A stretch of DNA of 12,954 nt. Origin: JBBQBM01 sp038317375. GTDB taxonomy: Bacteria > Patescibacteriota > Saccharimonadia > Saccharimonadales > JAGQMS01. The stretch is taken from positions 1 through 12,954 of the forward strand of contig JBBQBM010000019.1 of NCBI GenBank assembly GCA_038317375.1, read 5' to 3'. This document shows positions 6,412 through 12,949 of the stretch, one piece after another; positions within the stretch are counted from its first letter, which is position 1, and every line of letters starts with the position of its first letter. Made by a program: the position numbers and the translations under genes. Under the pieces are notes generated by a model. That model was not told the origin of the DNA and searched no databases. It saw only the letters and a list, made by a program, of their open reading frames with translations.

Positions 6412-6645
6412 ATGCCAGTCCACGTGCCGTGCGGGGTACGTGGAAGCGCTGGACTTCTGAAATCGTTGTCCTCGCTATAGCGGACTACGATGTGCTGTTT
6501 ACCGCGCTAACGGAGCACCGACGAGGTGTGACACGAACCGGCCTACACCCGGTATTGATTCGTGCGGCACTCTAACGGGGAAAGCAACGCTCCTCCCCGG
6601 CTATCGTTGTCTGGAGTGGTCGTTCCAATCCAACGCTAGCTCTTG

Positions 6646-6719
6646 TTAGAAGTTGCAGCCAAAACTGGCGCATCTTCCTGAGATCTCAGAGGTCTGGCGG
6701 GTACCGACGCGGACCTCCT
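6646..6719 (+). repeat. Structured repeat, copy 2
   Basis: This is the diverged second copy of the 6339 block, offset by 307 bases. Its terminal hairpin is GAGGTCTG (6689-6696)/CGGACCTC (6710-6717). It is kept although loop and flanks differ; one A-U pair of copy 1 has become a U-G pair here. The GACTGGC/GCCAGTC closing helix of copy 1 is not obvious here. Confidence 0.75.
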
Positions 6720-6870
6720 TGTTTCACTCCCATTCCCTCCGGAGACCGGTAGGGTTCAAAAGAGTGCGGATACGAGCCTTGGCTCCTCCCGGGGAAAACA
6801 CGATCCCTTTCGGGTCTATCATATTTCCCCTAACTCCCGGAACGAATCGCAGCGGAGGTTCTGGTTGCTA

Positions 6871-6920
6871 CTTTGTAGCGATATTGTGCCTCGAAAATAA
6901 GACACCATAACGCTACAAAG
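6871..6920. repeat. Perfect 10-bp inverted repeat upstream of dnaG
   Basis: CTTTGTAGCG (6871-6880) and CGCTACAAAG (6911-6920) are exact complements separated by 30 bases, with a weak inner GTG/CAC pairing. No T-run follows on the plus strand. It could be the last stem of the structured RNA, a transcription-processing or RNase III-like site, or a DNA operator for the dnaG-rpoD operon. Confidence 0.6.
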
Positions 6921-7047
6921 TGAGCGGTCCAAAAAATAACTTCACTTGTTAAAAAACACCTATTTAAAAAAGCAGGTAATCACTGTTATACCAGATAGCG
7001 TGTTAGAATGTCAACGTAAATCAGTAAGTAAAACAGGGGTAAGCATT

Positions 7048-8790
7048 TTGGATGCGGTTGAAGACATTAAGGCGAAGCTATCGATCGATGAAGTGATTGG
7101 TGATTACATTGAGCTTAAGCGTTCAGGGCGGAACCTCAAGGCCATTAGCCCATTTAGTAACGAAAAAACGGCTAGTTTTATGGTTAGCCCAGAAAAGCAG
7201 ATCTGGCACGATTTTTCTAGCAACCGCGGTGGCAATATGTTTAGCTTCGTCATGGAGATGGAGGGTGTCGATTTTCGCGGCGCGCTAGAACTCCTTGCTC
7301 GGAAAGCTGGGCTTGACCTGAGCCAATACCAGCGCGGTCCAGACAATGGCCAGCGAAAAGCCAGATTGTCAGAAGCTATGGAGCTAGCTACCAAATACTA
7401 TCAACAAGCGCTTATTAAATCACCCATGGCGCAGGACTATTTACTCAAAAAACGAGGATTTACTAAAGCGACTTTAACGACTTTTCGACTAGGCTACTCT
7501 CCCGACAGTGATGATGGTCTAGTTCTAGCCCTCAAAAAACGAGGATTTACAGAAGACGAGATAAAAGCGGCCGGCCTAGGCACCCAGCGTTATCGTGGGT
7601 TTGGCGATATGTTTCGAGGTCGGATTATGGTTCCTCTTAAGGACCCACAGGGAGCGGTGATTGGCTTCACGGCCCGGATATTAATCGACGACCCAAATGC
7701 TCCAAAGTATTTCAATACGCCGCAAACTCTTTTATACGATAAAGGCCGACATATCTTTGGTATGTCCGAAGCAAAACAAGCGATTCGTTCTAGCGGCTAC
7801 GTGGTAATGGTTGAGGGCAATCTTGATGTTATATCTAGCCACCAAGCGGGAGTAAAGCAAGTCATTGCTACGGCTGGCACAGCGCTGACTGACTATCATC
7901 TTAAAACCCTAGCTCGTTTCTCTGAGGATATACGAATAGCTTTCGACCAAGACGATGCCGGACTCCGGGCAACTGAACGGGCGATAAGTATGTCGTCGCA
8001 GGCCGGTATTCGGCTTAGTGTTATCGATATCGAAGGCGGGAAAGATCCTGACGAACTTGCCAGCAAGGACCCAAAGGCATGGTCGGCTGCAGTTGACGAA
8101 CCTATATATGCCATGGACTGGCTACGTACTCGCTATATGAAGTTGAATGACACGAAGACTGCCACGGGAAAGAAGGACTACACCAGCCTTATGCTCAAAG
8201 TGATTGCCAGCTTGCAAGACCCCGTCGAACAAGAGCATTATCTTGACGCACTAGCGACAGATATTGACGCCAGCCGTTCGGCGATTCGGAGCAAATATTC
8301 CCAATTTAAAGAGGGGACAGAGAGGCGGTACAAGCGGGCTAGGGTGGAGCCGCTAAAAAGCGGTCCCGATCCACACGCCTACCAAGACCAATTTCTCGCT
8401 TTGCTTATGAGCTATCCCGTTACGCGCCGGGTACTCGAAACGATAGACAATGAACCAGTCTTTGCGACCCCAGAGCGGCAGTTTGTTTTTGAGTTTATCG
8501 CGCTACACCCACACGACAGCATCACTGAAGTTCCTGAGGATTTGCAAAATACTGCAGACTATGTGAAAATCTTACTATTGCTCGCAGAAGAGCTTTATGC
8601 GACGTTTGACGCTAACGAGCGCCTAAGGGAGGCGCACGATCTCGTCCGTCATCTGCAGAAGGATTATAAAAAGTCAGAGATAAACAAGTTGAGCGCCTTA
8701 GTTCGTGACGCTGAAGAACGTGGGGACGAAAACGAAGTGGCAAAGCTGTTGGGCAGTTTTAACAATCTATTAAAACAAGACAAGGAGTAA
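7048..8790 (+). CDS. dnaG: DNA primase with a zinc-less CHC2 domain
   Basis: DnaG makes the RNA primers for DNA replication and works with the replicative helicase. Reading from TTG 7048 gives 580 residues, a normal length. That start is preceded by AGGGG (7035-7039) at eight bases and lines up with the family N terminus; the frame remains open further upstream but without DnaG character. The N-terminal zinc-binding domain is recognisable: LKRSGRNLKAISPFSNEKTA (23-42) and KQIWHDFSSNRGGN (50-63). The zinc ligands, however, are replaced (Ser34, Ser37, Asp55, Ser58 for Cys, His, Cys, Cys). The catalytic core follows (YFNTPQTLLYDKGRHIFG), with TOPRIM acidic residues in VEGNLDVI and FDQDDAG. The C-terminal helicase-binding part (from about residue 455) is diverged. 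A 20-base sequence encoding the LKKRGFT stretch is repeated exactly at 7444 and 7531. The stop lies two bases before the rpoD start. Confidence 0.93.
   Translation: MDAVEDIKAKLSIDEVIGDYIELKRSGRNLKAISPFSNEKTASFMVSPEKQIWHDFSSNRGGNMFSFVMEMEGVDFRGALELLARKAGLDLSQYQRGPDNGQRKARLSEAMELATKYYQQALIKSPMAQDYLLKKRGFTKATLTTFRLGYSPDSDDGLVLALKKRGFTEDEIKAAGLGTQRYRGFGDMFRGRIMVPLKDPQGAVIGFTARILIDDPNAPKYFNTPQTLLYDKGRHIFGMSEAKQAIRSSGYVVMVEGNLDVISSHQAGVKQVIATAGTALTDYHLKTLARFSEDIRIAFDQDDAGLRATERAISMSSQAGIRLSVIDIEGGKDPDELASKDPKAWSAAVDEPIYAMDWLRTRYMKLNDTKTATGKKDYTSLMLKVIASLQDPVEQEHYLDALATDIDASRSAIRSKYSQFKEGTERRYKRARVEPLKSGPDPHAYQDQFLALLMSYPVTRRVLETIDNEPVFATPERQFVFEFIALHPHDSITEVPEDLQNTADYVKILLLLAEELYATFDANERLREAHDLVRHLQKDYKKSEINKLSALVRDAEERGDENEVAKLLGSFNNLLKQDKE
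8783..8787 (+). promoter_or_regulatory. Shine-Dalgarno AGGAG for rpoD
   Basis: AGGAG overlaps the end of dnaG and stands five bases before TTG 8793. It decides for the TTG start over the later ATG at 8820, which has no such site, and ties rpoD translation to dnaG. Confidence 0.7.
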
Positions 8791-8792
8791 TT

Positions 8793-9905
8793 TTGGGAAA
8801 AGACGACGACGTAAATGCAATGCAAAAGACCAGAGATGACCTACTAAAAAAGGCAAAGTCAGACGGTAAAATCGCACAGAAAGATATATTTCTAGCGATT
8901 CCCGACACGCCAGAAAACCTGGACGCGCTTGATGGCCTATATACCGATTTAGCAGAGGCAAATATTGCTATAACAGCTGGCGACGAACCTGCAGGCACAG
9001 AGACTGCCGATGAATGGGCGGTTGAAGATGGCGAAGAAGAAATTGTGCTCGAAGAAAAAGTCTATCTTGACGATATAGCAGACGACTCCGTTCGGCTTTA
9101 TCTTCGTGAGATAGGTAAGATTCCACTACTAACAGCTCCTGAAGAGCTAGCACTTGCGCATCGAGTCGTAGCGGGCGAAAAGCGCGCTAAAGATAAGATG
9201 GCAGAAGCGAATATGCGACTGGTTGTGTCTATTGCTAAACGTTACGTCGGAAGAGGCCTCGATCTTCTGGACTTAATCCAGGAAGGGAACACCGGTCTAC
9301 TTAGGGCTGTTGAGAAATTTGACCCAGACAAGGGCTTTAAATTTTCTACCTACGCCACCTGGTGGATTCGACAGGCAATTACACGAGCAATAGCCGACCA
9401 AGCAAGGACCATTCGTATACCCGTACATATGGTCGAGACGATTAATAAGTTGCTTCGCACTCAGCGTCGTCTTACTCAGGAACTAAACCGCGAGCCCACC
9501 AATGAAGAGATTGCCAAAGAGATGGAAATAGATGTCGAAAAAGTCGAACATATCATGAAGATCAAGCAAGAAATCCATTCACTCGATCAAAGTGTTCGCG
9601 ATGACGACGAAGACACTACGCTTGCCGACTTTGTGCCCGACGAAGACTCGAAACTTCCCGAGGAAATGGCGGGTGAACAACTCTTGAAAACACAAGTCAA
9701 AGACATGCTCGGTATTCTAACCGACCGAGAACAGAAAATACTCAAACTACGTTTTGGCCTTGAGGACGGCAAGAGCCATACACTTGAAGAAGTAGGCCAG
9801 GAGTTCTCGGTAACACGCGAGCGTATTCGTCAGATCGAGGCCAAGGCGCTAGCAAAACTTCGCAAACATAAAGACGCCAAACGTCTACTCGACTATATCC
9901 GTTAA
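8793..9905 (+). CDS. rpoD: Primary RNA polymerase sigma factor (sigma-70/SigA)
   Basis: This is the main sigma factor, directing RNA polymerase to -35/-10 promoters. At 370 residues it is the size of compact SigA proteins. Region 1.1 (about 10-60, MQKTRDDLLKKAKSDGKI onward) is followed by an acidic linker (63-95) and region 1.2 (97-125, DDSVRLYLREIGKIPLL). Region 2 (about 139-212) contains MRLVVSIAKRYVGRGLDLLD and the -10 recognition and melting helix FKFSTYATWWIRQAITRAI (172-190). Region 3 (about 215-295) precedes region 4 (306-368), with the -35 helix-turn-helix VTRERIRQIEAKALAKLR. The long non-conserved insert of enterobacterial RpoD is absent. The start is TTG with AGGAG upstream. dnaG and rpoD form an operon, as in many bacteria; no rpsU-like gene precedes them here. 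The stop abuts the convergent kinase gene with no spacing. Confidence 0.97.
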   Translation: MGKDDDVNAMQKTRDDLLKKAKSDGKIAQKDIFLAIPDTPENLDALDGLYTDLAEANIAITAGDEPAGTETADEWAVEDGEEEIVLEEKVYLDDIADDSVRLYLREIGKIPLLTAPEELALAHRVVAGEKRAKDKMAEANMRLVVSIAKRYVGRGLDLLDLIQEGNTGLLRAVEKFDPDKGFKFSTYATWWIRQAITRAIADQARTIRIPVHMVETINKLLRTQRRLTQELNREPTNEEIAKEMEIDVEKVEHIMKIKQEIHSLDQSVRDDDEDTTLADFVPDEDSKLPEEMAGEQLLKTQVKDMLGILTDREQKILKLRFGLEDGKSHTLEEVGQEFSVTRERIRQIEAKALAKLRKHKDAKRLLDYIR

Positions 9906-10535
9906 TCAGCTTTCAAGAACAACCGGCAGAACACGCTCCCTAAGCGCGTCTTCTATCAGTATTCGTGCCGACTCTGGATCTGTTGATTCGTTGACGTTAT
10001 TGGCTATTGTAAAGTTGGCAAGCGCTATAGCAGGACCTTTGTGCAAATTATATATCTCAGCTTCATCCCGGTGGAGGAGCTCAGTTTCGGTTAGTGGTCG
10101 TTCTGGACGATTGGCGGCTCGTCTAACGCGGACGTTCCAGTCGGCAGCTAGGGCAACCACAATCAACGAATCTGCACCATAGGTCTTTTTAAGGACATCG
10201 CGCTCTTCATCGCTGTAAAGATTATCGATGATCACTACCTCACCGCTGTGAAGATGCTCATTTATAGTTGGCAGCATTTTCTCAGCCATAACACCCATGC
10301 CGAGTTCTGCTCTCCAACGCTCCCTGATTAGCTGTTCTTTCTTCGCCTGCGTTAAGACCGATTCTTCTTCGGTCCAGTCATTTTCTTGATCGCGCCGTGC
10401 GACCTCCTCTGTGCTACCAAAGTGCACATAAGTCTGAGGTATGTTCGCATCGCGCAGGAGTCTTTGCATAATTTCTCGCGCAGTAGTTTTGCCGGTCATA
10501 GGCAAACCAGTAAAAGCAATAATTCTAACCTTCAT
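9906..10535 (-). CDS. P-loop nucleotide/nucleoside-type kinase, dephospho-CoA-kinase-like
   Basis: This 209-residue soluble protein starts with a Walker A motif, FTGLPMTGKTT (8-18). A hydrophobic strand ending in Asp (VVIIDNLYSDEE, about 99-110) probably serves as the Walker B or substrate-side motif. A LID-like basic stretch follows (RVRRAANRPERPLTETELLHRDE, about 136-158), then a final strand ATIANN. This order is that of the NMP-kinase/dephospho-CoA kinase fold, most like archaeal AAA_18/CoaE-type small kinases. The substrate is not determinable. The gene runs against rpoD, with stop codons directly next to each other, and its start lies 103 bases from the start of the divergent squalene/phytoene synthase-like gene. 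A TAAAAT box stands about four bases before its ATG. Confidence 0.8.
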   Translation of the reverse strand: MKVRIIAFTGLPMTGKTTAREIMQRLLRDANIPQTYVHFGSTEEVARRDQENDWTEEESVLTQAKKEQLIRERWRAELGMGVMAEKMLPTINEHLHSGEVVIIDNLYSDEERDVLKKTYGADSLIVVALAADWNVRVRRAANRPERPLTETELLHRDEAEIYNLHKGPAIALANFTIANNVNESTDPESARILIEDALRERVLPVVLES

Positions 10536-10604
10536 TCTGATTTTAAGTTTAGCAAAATATGCAATCTTTTAATATGAACAACTTTAATGGAGCTGGGCGC
10601 ATGG

Positions 10605-10610
10605 TATAGT
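10605..10610 (+). promoter_or_regulatory. TATAGT -10 box for the synthase-like gene
   Basis: TATAGT predicts initiation near 10617, about 21 bases before the ATG at 10639. No Shine-Dalgarno sequence is seen in that short leader. The -35 region is weak. Confidence 0.45.
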
Positions 10611-10638
10611 AGGAACATCATTCGATTTTAGAAAAACT

Positions 10639-11493
10639 ATGGGTAAGAAAATAGAGAAGAACATCTTAAAAAAGAGCGATTTAGCTTACTTTTCTAGTAG
10701 AAAAATCATCCCAAAAAGTACACGCAGTGACATTGCAAAACTGTATAGTTTTGTACGCGTCGTTGAGGATTATGCAAGCACCGATCCAGTCGATATCCAG
10801 TCGTTCAAATATATTGTTCGACGTTGGCAGGCCATAAAAAGAACTAAGGACTTTGGACACTTCAAACCTCTAGATGATACGACTGCCGAACTTGTCCTCG
10901 GCAATATCTGCCATATCATAAGTCGTTATGATTGCGACGAGTTATGGGTCGATAACTTCTTAAAATCGGTGGCAATGGACATGCGACACAAATCGTACTC
11001 GACAATCCACGATACCATCGACTACATGCACGGTTCGGTCGAAGTTCTGGCGCAAATGATGGCTAAGATTATGAGGTTGCCAAATGCCATCATGCATTTT
11101 GCTAAAATGCAGGGGAGAGCATTCAAATACATCAATCTCCTAAGAGATTTAGGTACTGATTCCAAAGCCGGTCGAATCTACTTTCCACAAACGGAAATCA
11201 AAAGGTTCGGCCTCGACAAACTCGACGAAACTAACGCACTTAAGCACCCTGAAGAATTTAAGAAGTTTATTCGTTTTCAGATAAAACGCTATAGACTCTG
11301 GCAGCTCGACGCCAACCGTGGTCTTCAGTTTGTGCCGAGGAGATTTAAGATTGCGCTTCGGGGGTCAATCGACACTTATGCCTGGATGGCCAAAAGGATC
11401 GATAAAGATCCATATATAGTCTTCGAAAGGCATATCAAGCCCCGTCGCCATAGAATCTTCCGCTCCTCAACGCGACGTTTTCTTAGGCCGTAA
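10639..11493 (+). CDS. Squalene/phytoene synthase family protein
   Basis: Members condense two prenyl diphosphates head to head (phytoene, squalene or related products). The 284-residue protein follows the family plan: FSSRKIIPKSTRSDIAKLYS (18-37) as the N-terminal helix pair, a first aspartate-rich site at RVVEDYAST (40-48), YMHGSVEVLAQMM (129-141) corresponding to the active-site Y..GSAEVVGLMM segment, and the second site NLLRDLGTDSKAGRIYFP (166-183), which is well preserved. The first site deviates from DDxxD, with Glu43-Asp44 and Ser47 in place of the last Asp. The C terminus is very basic (RHIKPRRHRIFRSSTRRFLRP). No other isoprenoid gene is in the window. It could be an active synthase with altered metal binding or a non-catalytic relative. 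Confidence 0.8.
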   Translation: MGKKIEKNILKKSDLAYFSSRKIIPKSTRSDIAKLYSFVRVVEDYASTDPVDIQSFKYIVRRWQAIKRTKDFGHFKPLDDTTAELVLGNICHIISRYDCDELWVDNFLKSVAMDMRHKSYSTIHDTIDYMHGSVEVLAQMMAKIMRLPNAIMHFAKMQGRAFKYINLLRDLGTDSKAGRIYFPQTEIKRFGLDKLDETNALKHPEEFKKFIRFQIKRYRLWQLDANRGLQFVPRRFKIALRGSIDTYAWMAKRIDKDPYIVFERHIKPRRHRIFRSSTRRFLRP

Positions 11494-11502
11494 TAGCATC
11501 AA

Positions 11503-11531
11503 TTGACATATCATCACGCTTATGCTATACT
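11503..11531 (+). promoter_or_regulatory. Near-consensus sigma-70 promoter
   Basis: Perfect TTGACA (11503-11508) is separated by 17 bases from TATACT (11526-11531). This is the best promoter of the window. Initiation should fall at about 11538, exactly on an ATG that opens a nine-codon frame ending at 11567, overlapping the start of the following gene at 11560. Confidence 0.85.
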
Positions 11532-11559
11532 CGAACTATGATTAAGGAAACAAAAAGTA

Positions 11560-12111
11560 ATGAATGATCAAGGTCCAGGCGCACCAGAAATAAATGTTAG
11601 CCAAGTTCCTTTTACGCTTGATGCAGCCGAGGCTGTGATGTTTGCAAAAGTCGATTCAGTCGAAGTAGTAGAGCGTGCCCAGCCAACAGAAAAAGAGAAA
11701 GAAGACGGAGTTACAACTGTCGAGTACGCCTGCGTATCTCCTGCAGGGAAACAATCTCGACTCGAAGCCTATACGCACCTAAGCAGCGACTTTAAAGCTG
11801 CAATGGTCCGTGTCCAAAAGCAAGGCGACGACCCTGCGAAGGCCACCACAGTATTGACAGTAACTACTCGTATTGGAGATCCAATAACATCTGGTGATCA
11901 TACCACTGAACGATCTGAAGAAGTTTATGTGCTTGATTCTAACGGAATGGCAATTTCTGGCCACCATCAAGCTACCAAAGAGGATTGGAAGAAGCCGGTC
12001 GCCGAAGTACTAGAAACGGTCGTTGGTGAACCAATAATTGGTGATGATTTAGTTGCACGTGTCGAAACCCGCGTTAAAGATATACAGACCTGCGTATCGG
12101 CCGGTATCTAA
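11560..12111 (+). CDS. Soluble protein of unknown function behind a strong promoter
   Basis: The 183-residue acidic protein has no signal peptide or membrane segment. It begins with a flexible Gly/Pro-rich stretch (MNDQGPGAPE), followed by alternating beta-prone strands (AVMFAKVDSVEVVER, TTVEYACVSPAGK, TTVLTVTTRIGD, EEVYVLDSNGMAIS). A C-terminal helical tail (KKPVAEVLETVV, DDLVARVETRVKDIQTC) completes it. I recognise no family or catalytic motif. The near-consensus promoter suggests strong expression. The ATG at 11560 overlaps a nine-codon leaderless frame (11538-11567); AAGGA (11543-11547) lies 12 bases upstream, a rather long Shine-Dalgarno spacing. The gene is followed by 23 bases and then the end of the convergent peptidase. 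Confidence 0.8.
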   Translation: MNDQGPGAPEINVSQVPFTLDAAEAVMFAKVDSVEVVERAQPTEKEKEDGVTTVEYACVSPAGKQSRLEAYTHLSSDFKAAMVRVQKQGDDPAKATTVLTVTTRIGDPITSGDHTTERSEEVYVLDSNGMAISGHHQATKEDWKKPVAEVLETVVGEPIIGDDLVARVETRVKDIQTCVSAGI

Positions 12112-12134
12112 CTTAAAGTAGCTGACTTAACAGC

Positions 12135-12941
12135 CTAATCGAGGGACTTTAACCTAAAAACTGCACTTGAATCAGGGGGTGATGACATATCTTCGGTCGC
12201 TATTCTGTCGCCATCATAATCCACTGTTTCGATTAATATTCCGCCAGTTTCTCCTGGGTTACTCCTTGCCGAGTGTACTAAAACCAACTTGCCGGGTTGT
12301 TTATCGAGAATAATTGCAACGTGGGGAATGCTGCTTTTGGCGCTAACTATATTCAATAAATCTCCAACCTGAACATCACTTGGCTCTATCGGCGTAGAAC
12401 TGTAGTGGCTAATTAGGCCATTAACTCGACAAAGATTTTGGGGGTGTCGTTTGAAGGTTTCTACTACCCAACGCATCGGGACATCTTGGGGTAGCTTTTC
12501 GGCTTCCTCATCACTCAATATGTAGGCAGATCTCCATTCTTCGAAGTTATTTGCACCGTTTAGGACATGGTCTTTTGGAACAGAAAGATCGTCGATTAGC
12601 TCCTTGCCCAGAGCCTTCGTATAAGCCGCAGACATTACCCAATAAACAAATCCAGAGCAATCTATCCCTTTATAATTCATAAATTTTTCGGGGAGCGACC
12701 CGTCGATTAGCTTCATTCTTATTTCTTCGCCCGTCGCAGAAGGGTAGAGGGATGAGACGTAGTCGGCTGACTTTTTGATTTCTTCGGCAGATGATTTGCC
12801 TAGGCCCCGAGGGACATTCGGATTTTCGGTATAGTCATCATTTCGTAAATAAGGAGCCCAAAACTCAACTCCGTTAGAAGTAGTGATGTGAAATCTATTT
12901 ACTTCCTGCCTTAATATTTCGGTGTTCATCCACGTGCTCAT
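12135..12941 (-). CDS. NlpC/P60-like cysteine peptidase or amidase
   Basis: NlpC/P60 enzymes cleave peptidoglycan stem peptides or related amide bonds. The 268-residue protein shows the nucleophile motif GIDCSGFVYWVM (Cys95 at 92-103), the usual VGDLL turn (202-206), the catalytic histidine in IPHVAIIL (His217) and a third polar residue in LVHSAR (His233). The spacing between nucleophile and histidine is long (about 120 residues) because of an insert containing PKDHVLNGANNFEEWRSA. No signal peptide or membrane anchor is visible, so it may act in the cytoplasm or leave by another route. A stretch at 53-82 (EEIKKSADYVSSLYPSAT and onward) precedes the domain. ATG 12941 is preceded by ATAGT (12954-12950, minus), the end of a probable TATAGT box eight bases away. 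A later in-frame ATG at 12929 is possible. Confidence 0.85.
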   Translation of the reverse strand: MSTWMNTEILRQEVNRFHITTSNGVEFWAPYLRNDDYTENPNVPRGLGKSSAEEIKKSADYVSSLYPSATGEEIRMKLIDGSLPEKFMNYKGIDCSGFVYWVMSAAYTKALGKELIDDLSVPKDHVLNGANNFEEWRSAYILSDEEAEKLPQDVPMRWVVETFKRHPQNLCRVNGLISHYSSTPIEPSDVQVGDLLNIVSAKSSIPHVAIILDKQPGKLVLVHSARSNPGETGGILIETVDYDGDRIATEDMSSPPDSSAVFRLKSLD

Positions 12942-12949
12942 ACTAGTGC

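Larger units (their letters stand above)
6119..6870 (+). ncRNA. Large structured RNA or long structured leader of dnaG-rpoD, unclassified
   Basis: No convincing gene is present, but the stretch is packed with perfect stems. In order: TGGG/CCCA (6125/6137) and CTGGGA/TCCCAG (6141/6151) closed by GGTT/AACC (6119/6157); TCCGCT/AGCGGA (6197/6207); the 10-bp CCCAAGAGCC/GGCTCTTGGG (6251/6288); CAGGAT/ATCCTG (6312/6321). A branched domain is then closed by AGAAGT/ACTTCT (6341/6453) and CAGC/GCTG (6350/6448), holding GACTGGC/GCCAGTC (6357/6414), GGAGGTCTG/CAGACCTCC (6382/6403) and CCACGT/ACGTGG (6420/6438). Next come ATCGT-GTCC/GGAC-ACGAT (6462/6482), GTGCT/AGCAC (6492/6514), CACGAA/TTCGTG with ACCGG/CCGGT inside (6532/6559) and CGGGG/CCCCG (6576/6595). 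After the second copy of the repeat come CACTC/GAGTG (6725/6762), with CCCT-CCGG/CCGG-AGGG inside, and GGGGAAA/TTTCCCC (6791/6824). No RNase P, tmRNA, 6S or SRP consensus could be placed. A G-U pair in the second repeat favours the plus strand. Confidence 0.6.

Noticed and set aside
6100..6600. RNase P RNA or tmRNA
   Set aside because: GGAAAGAC at 6276 (plus) and GAGGAAGTCG around 6310-6301 (minus) recall RNase P region I, but the other conserved regions are missing or in the wrong order. No tmRNA 3' T-arm/CCA end or tag frame was found.
6186..6910. Open frames of 85-129 codons in the structured region (6186-6575, 6653-6910 plus, 6335-6078 minus)
   Set aside because: Their translations look like read-through of stems, with no recognisable domain, no start signals and composition unlike neighbouring proteins.
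6946..7047. Upstream start of dnaG at TTG 6946
   Set aside because: The 34 extra residues have no DnaG similarity and lie in AT-rich leader sequence with possible -10 boxes (TATACC near 6989, TAGAAT near 7004). TTG 7048 has a ribosome-binding-like AGGGG and matches the family start.
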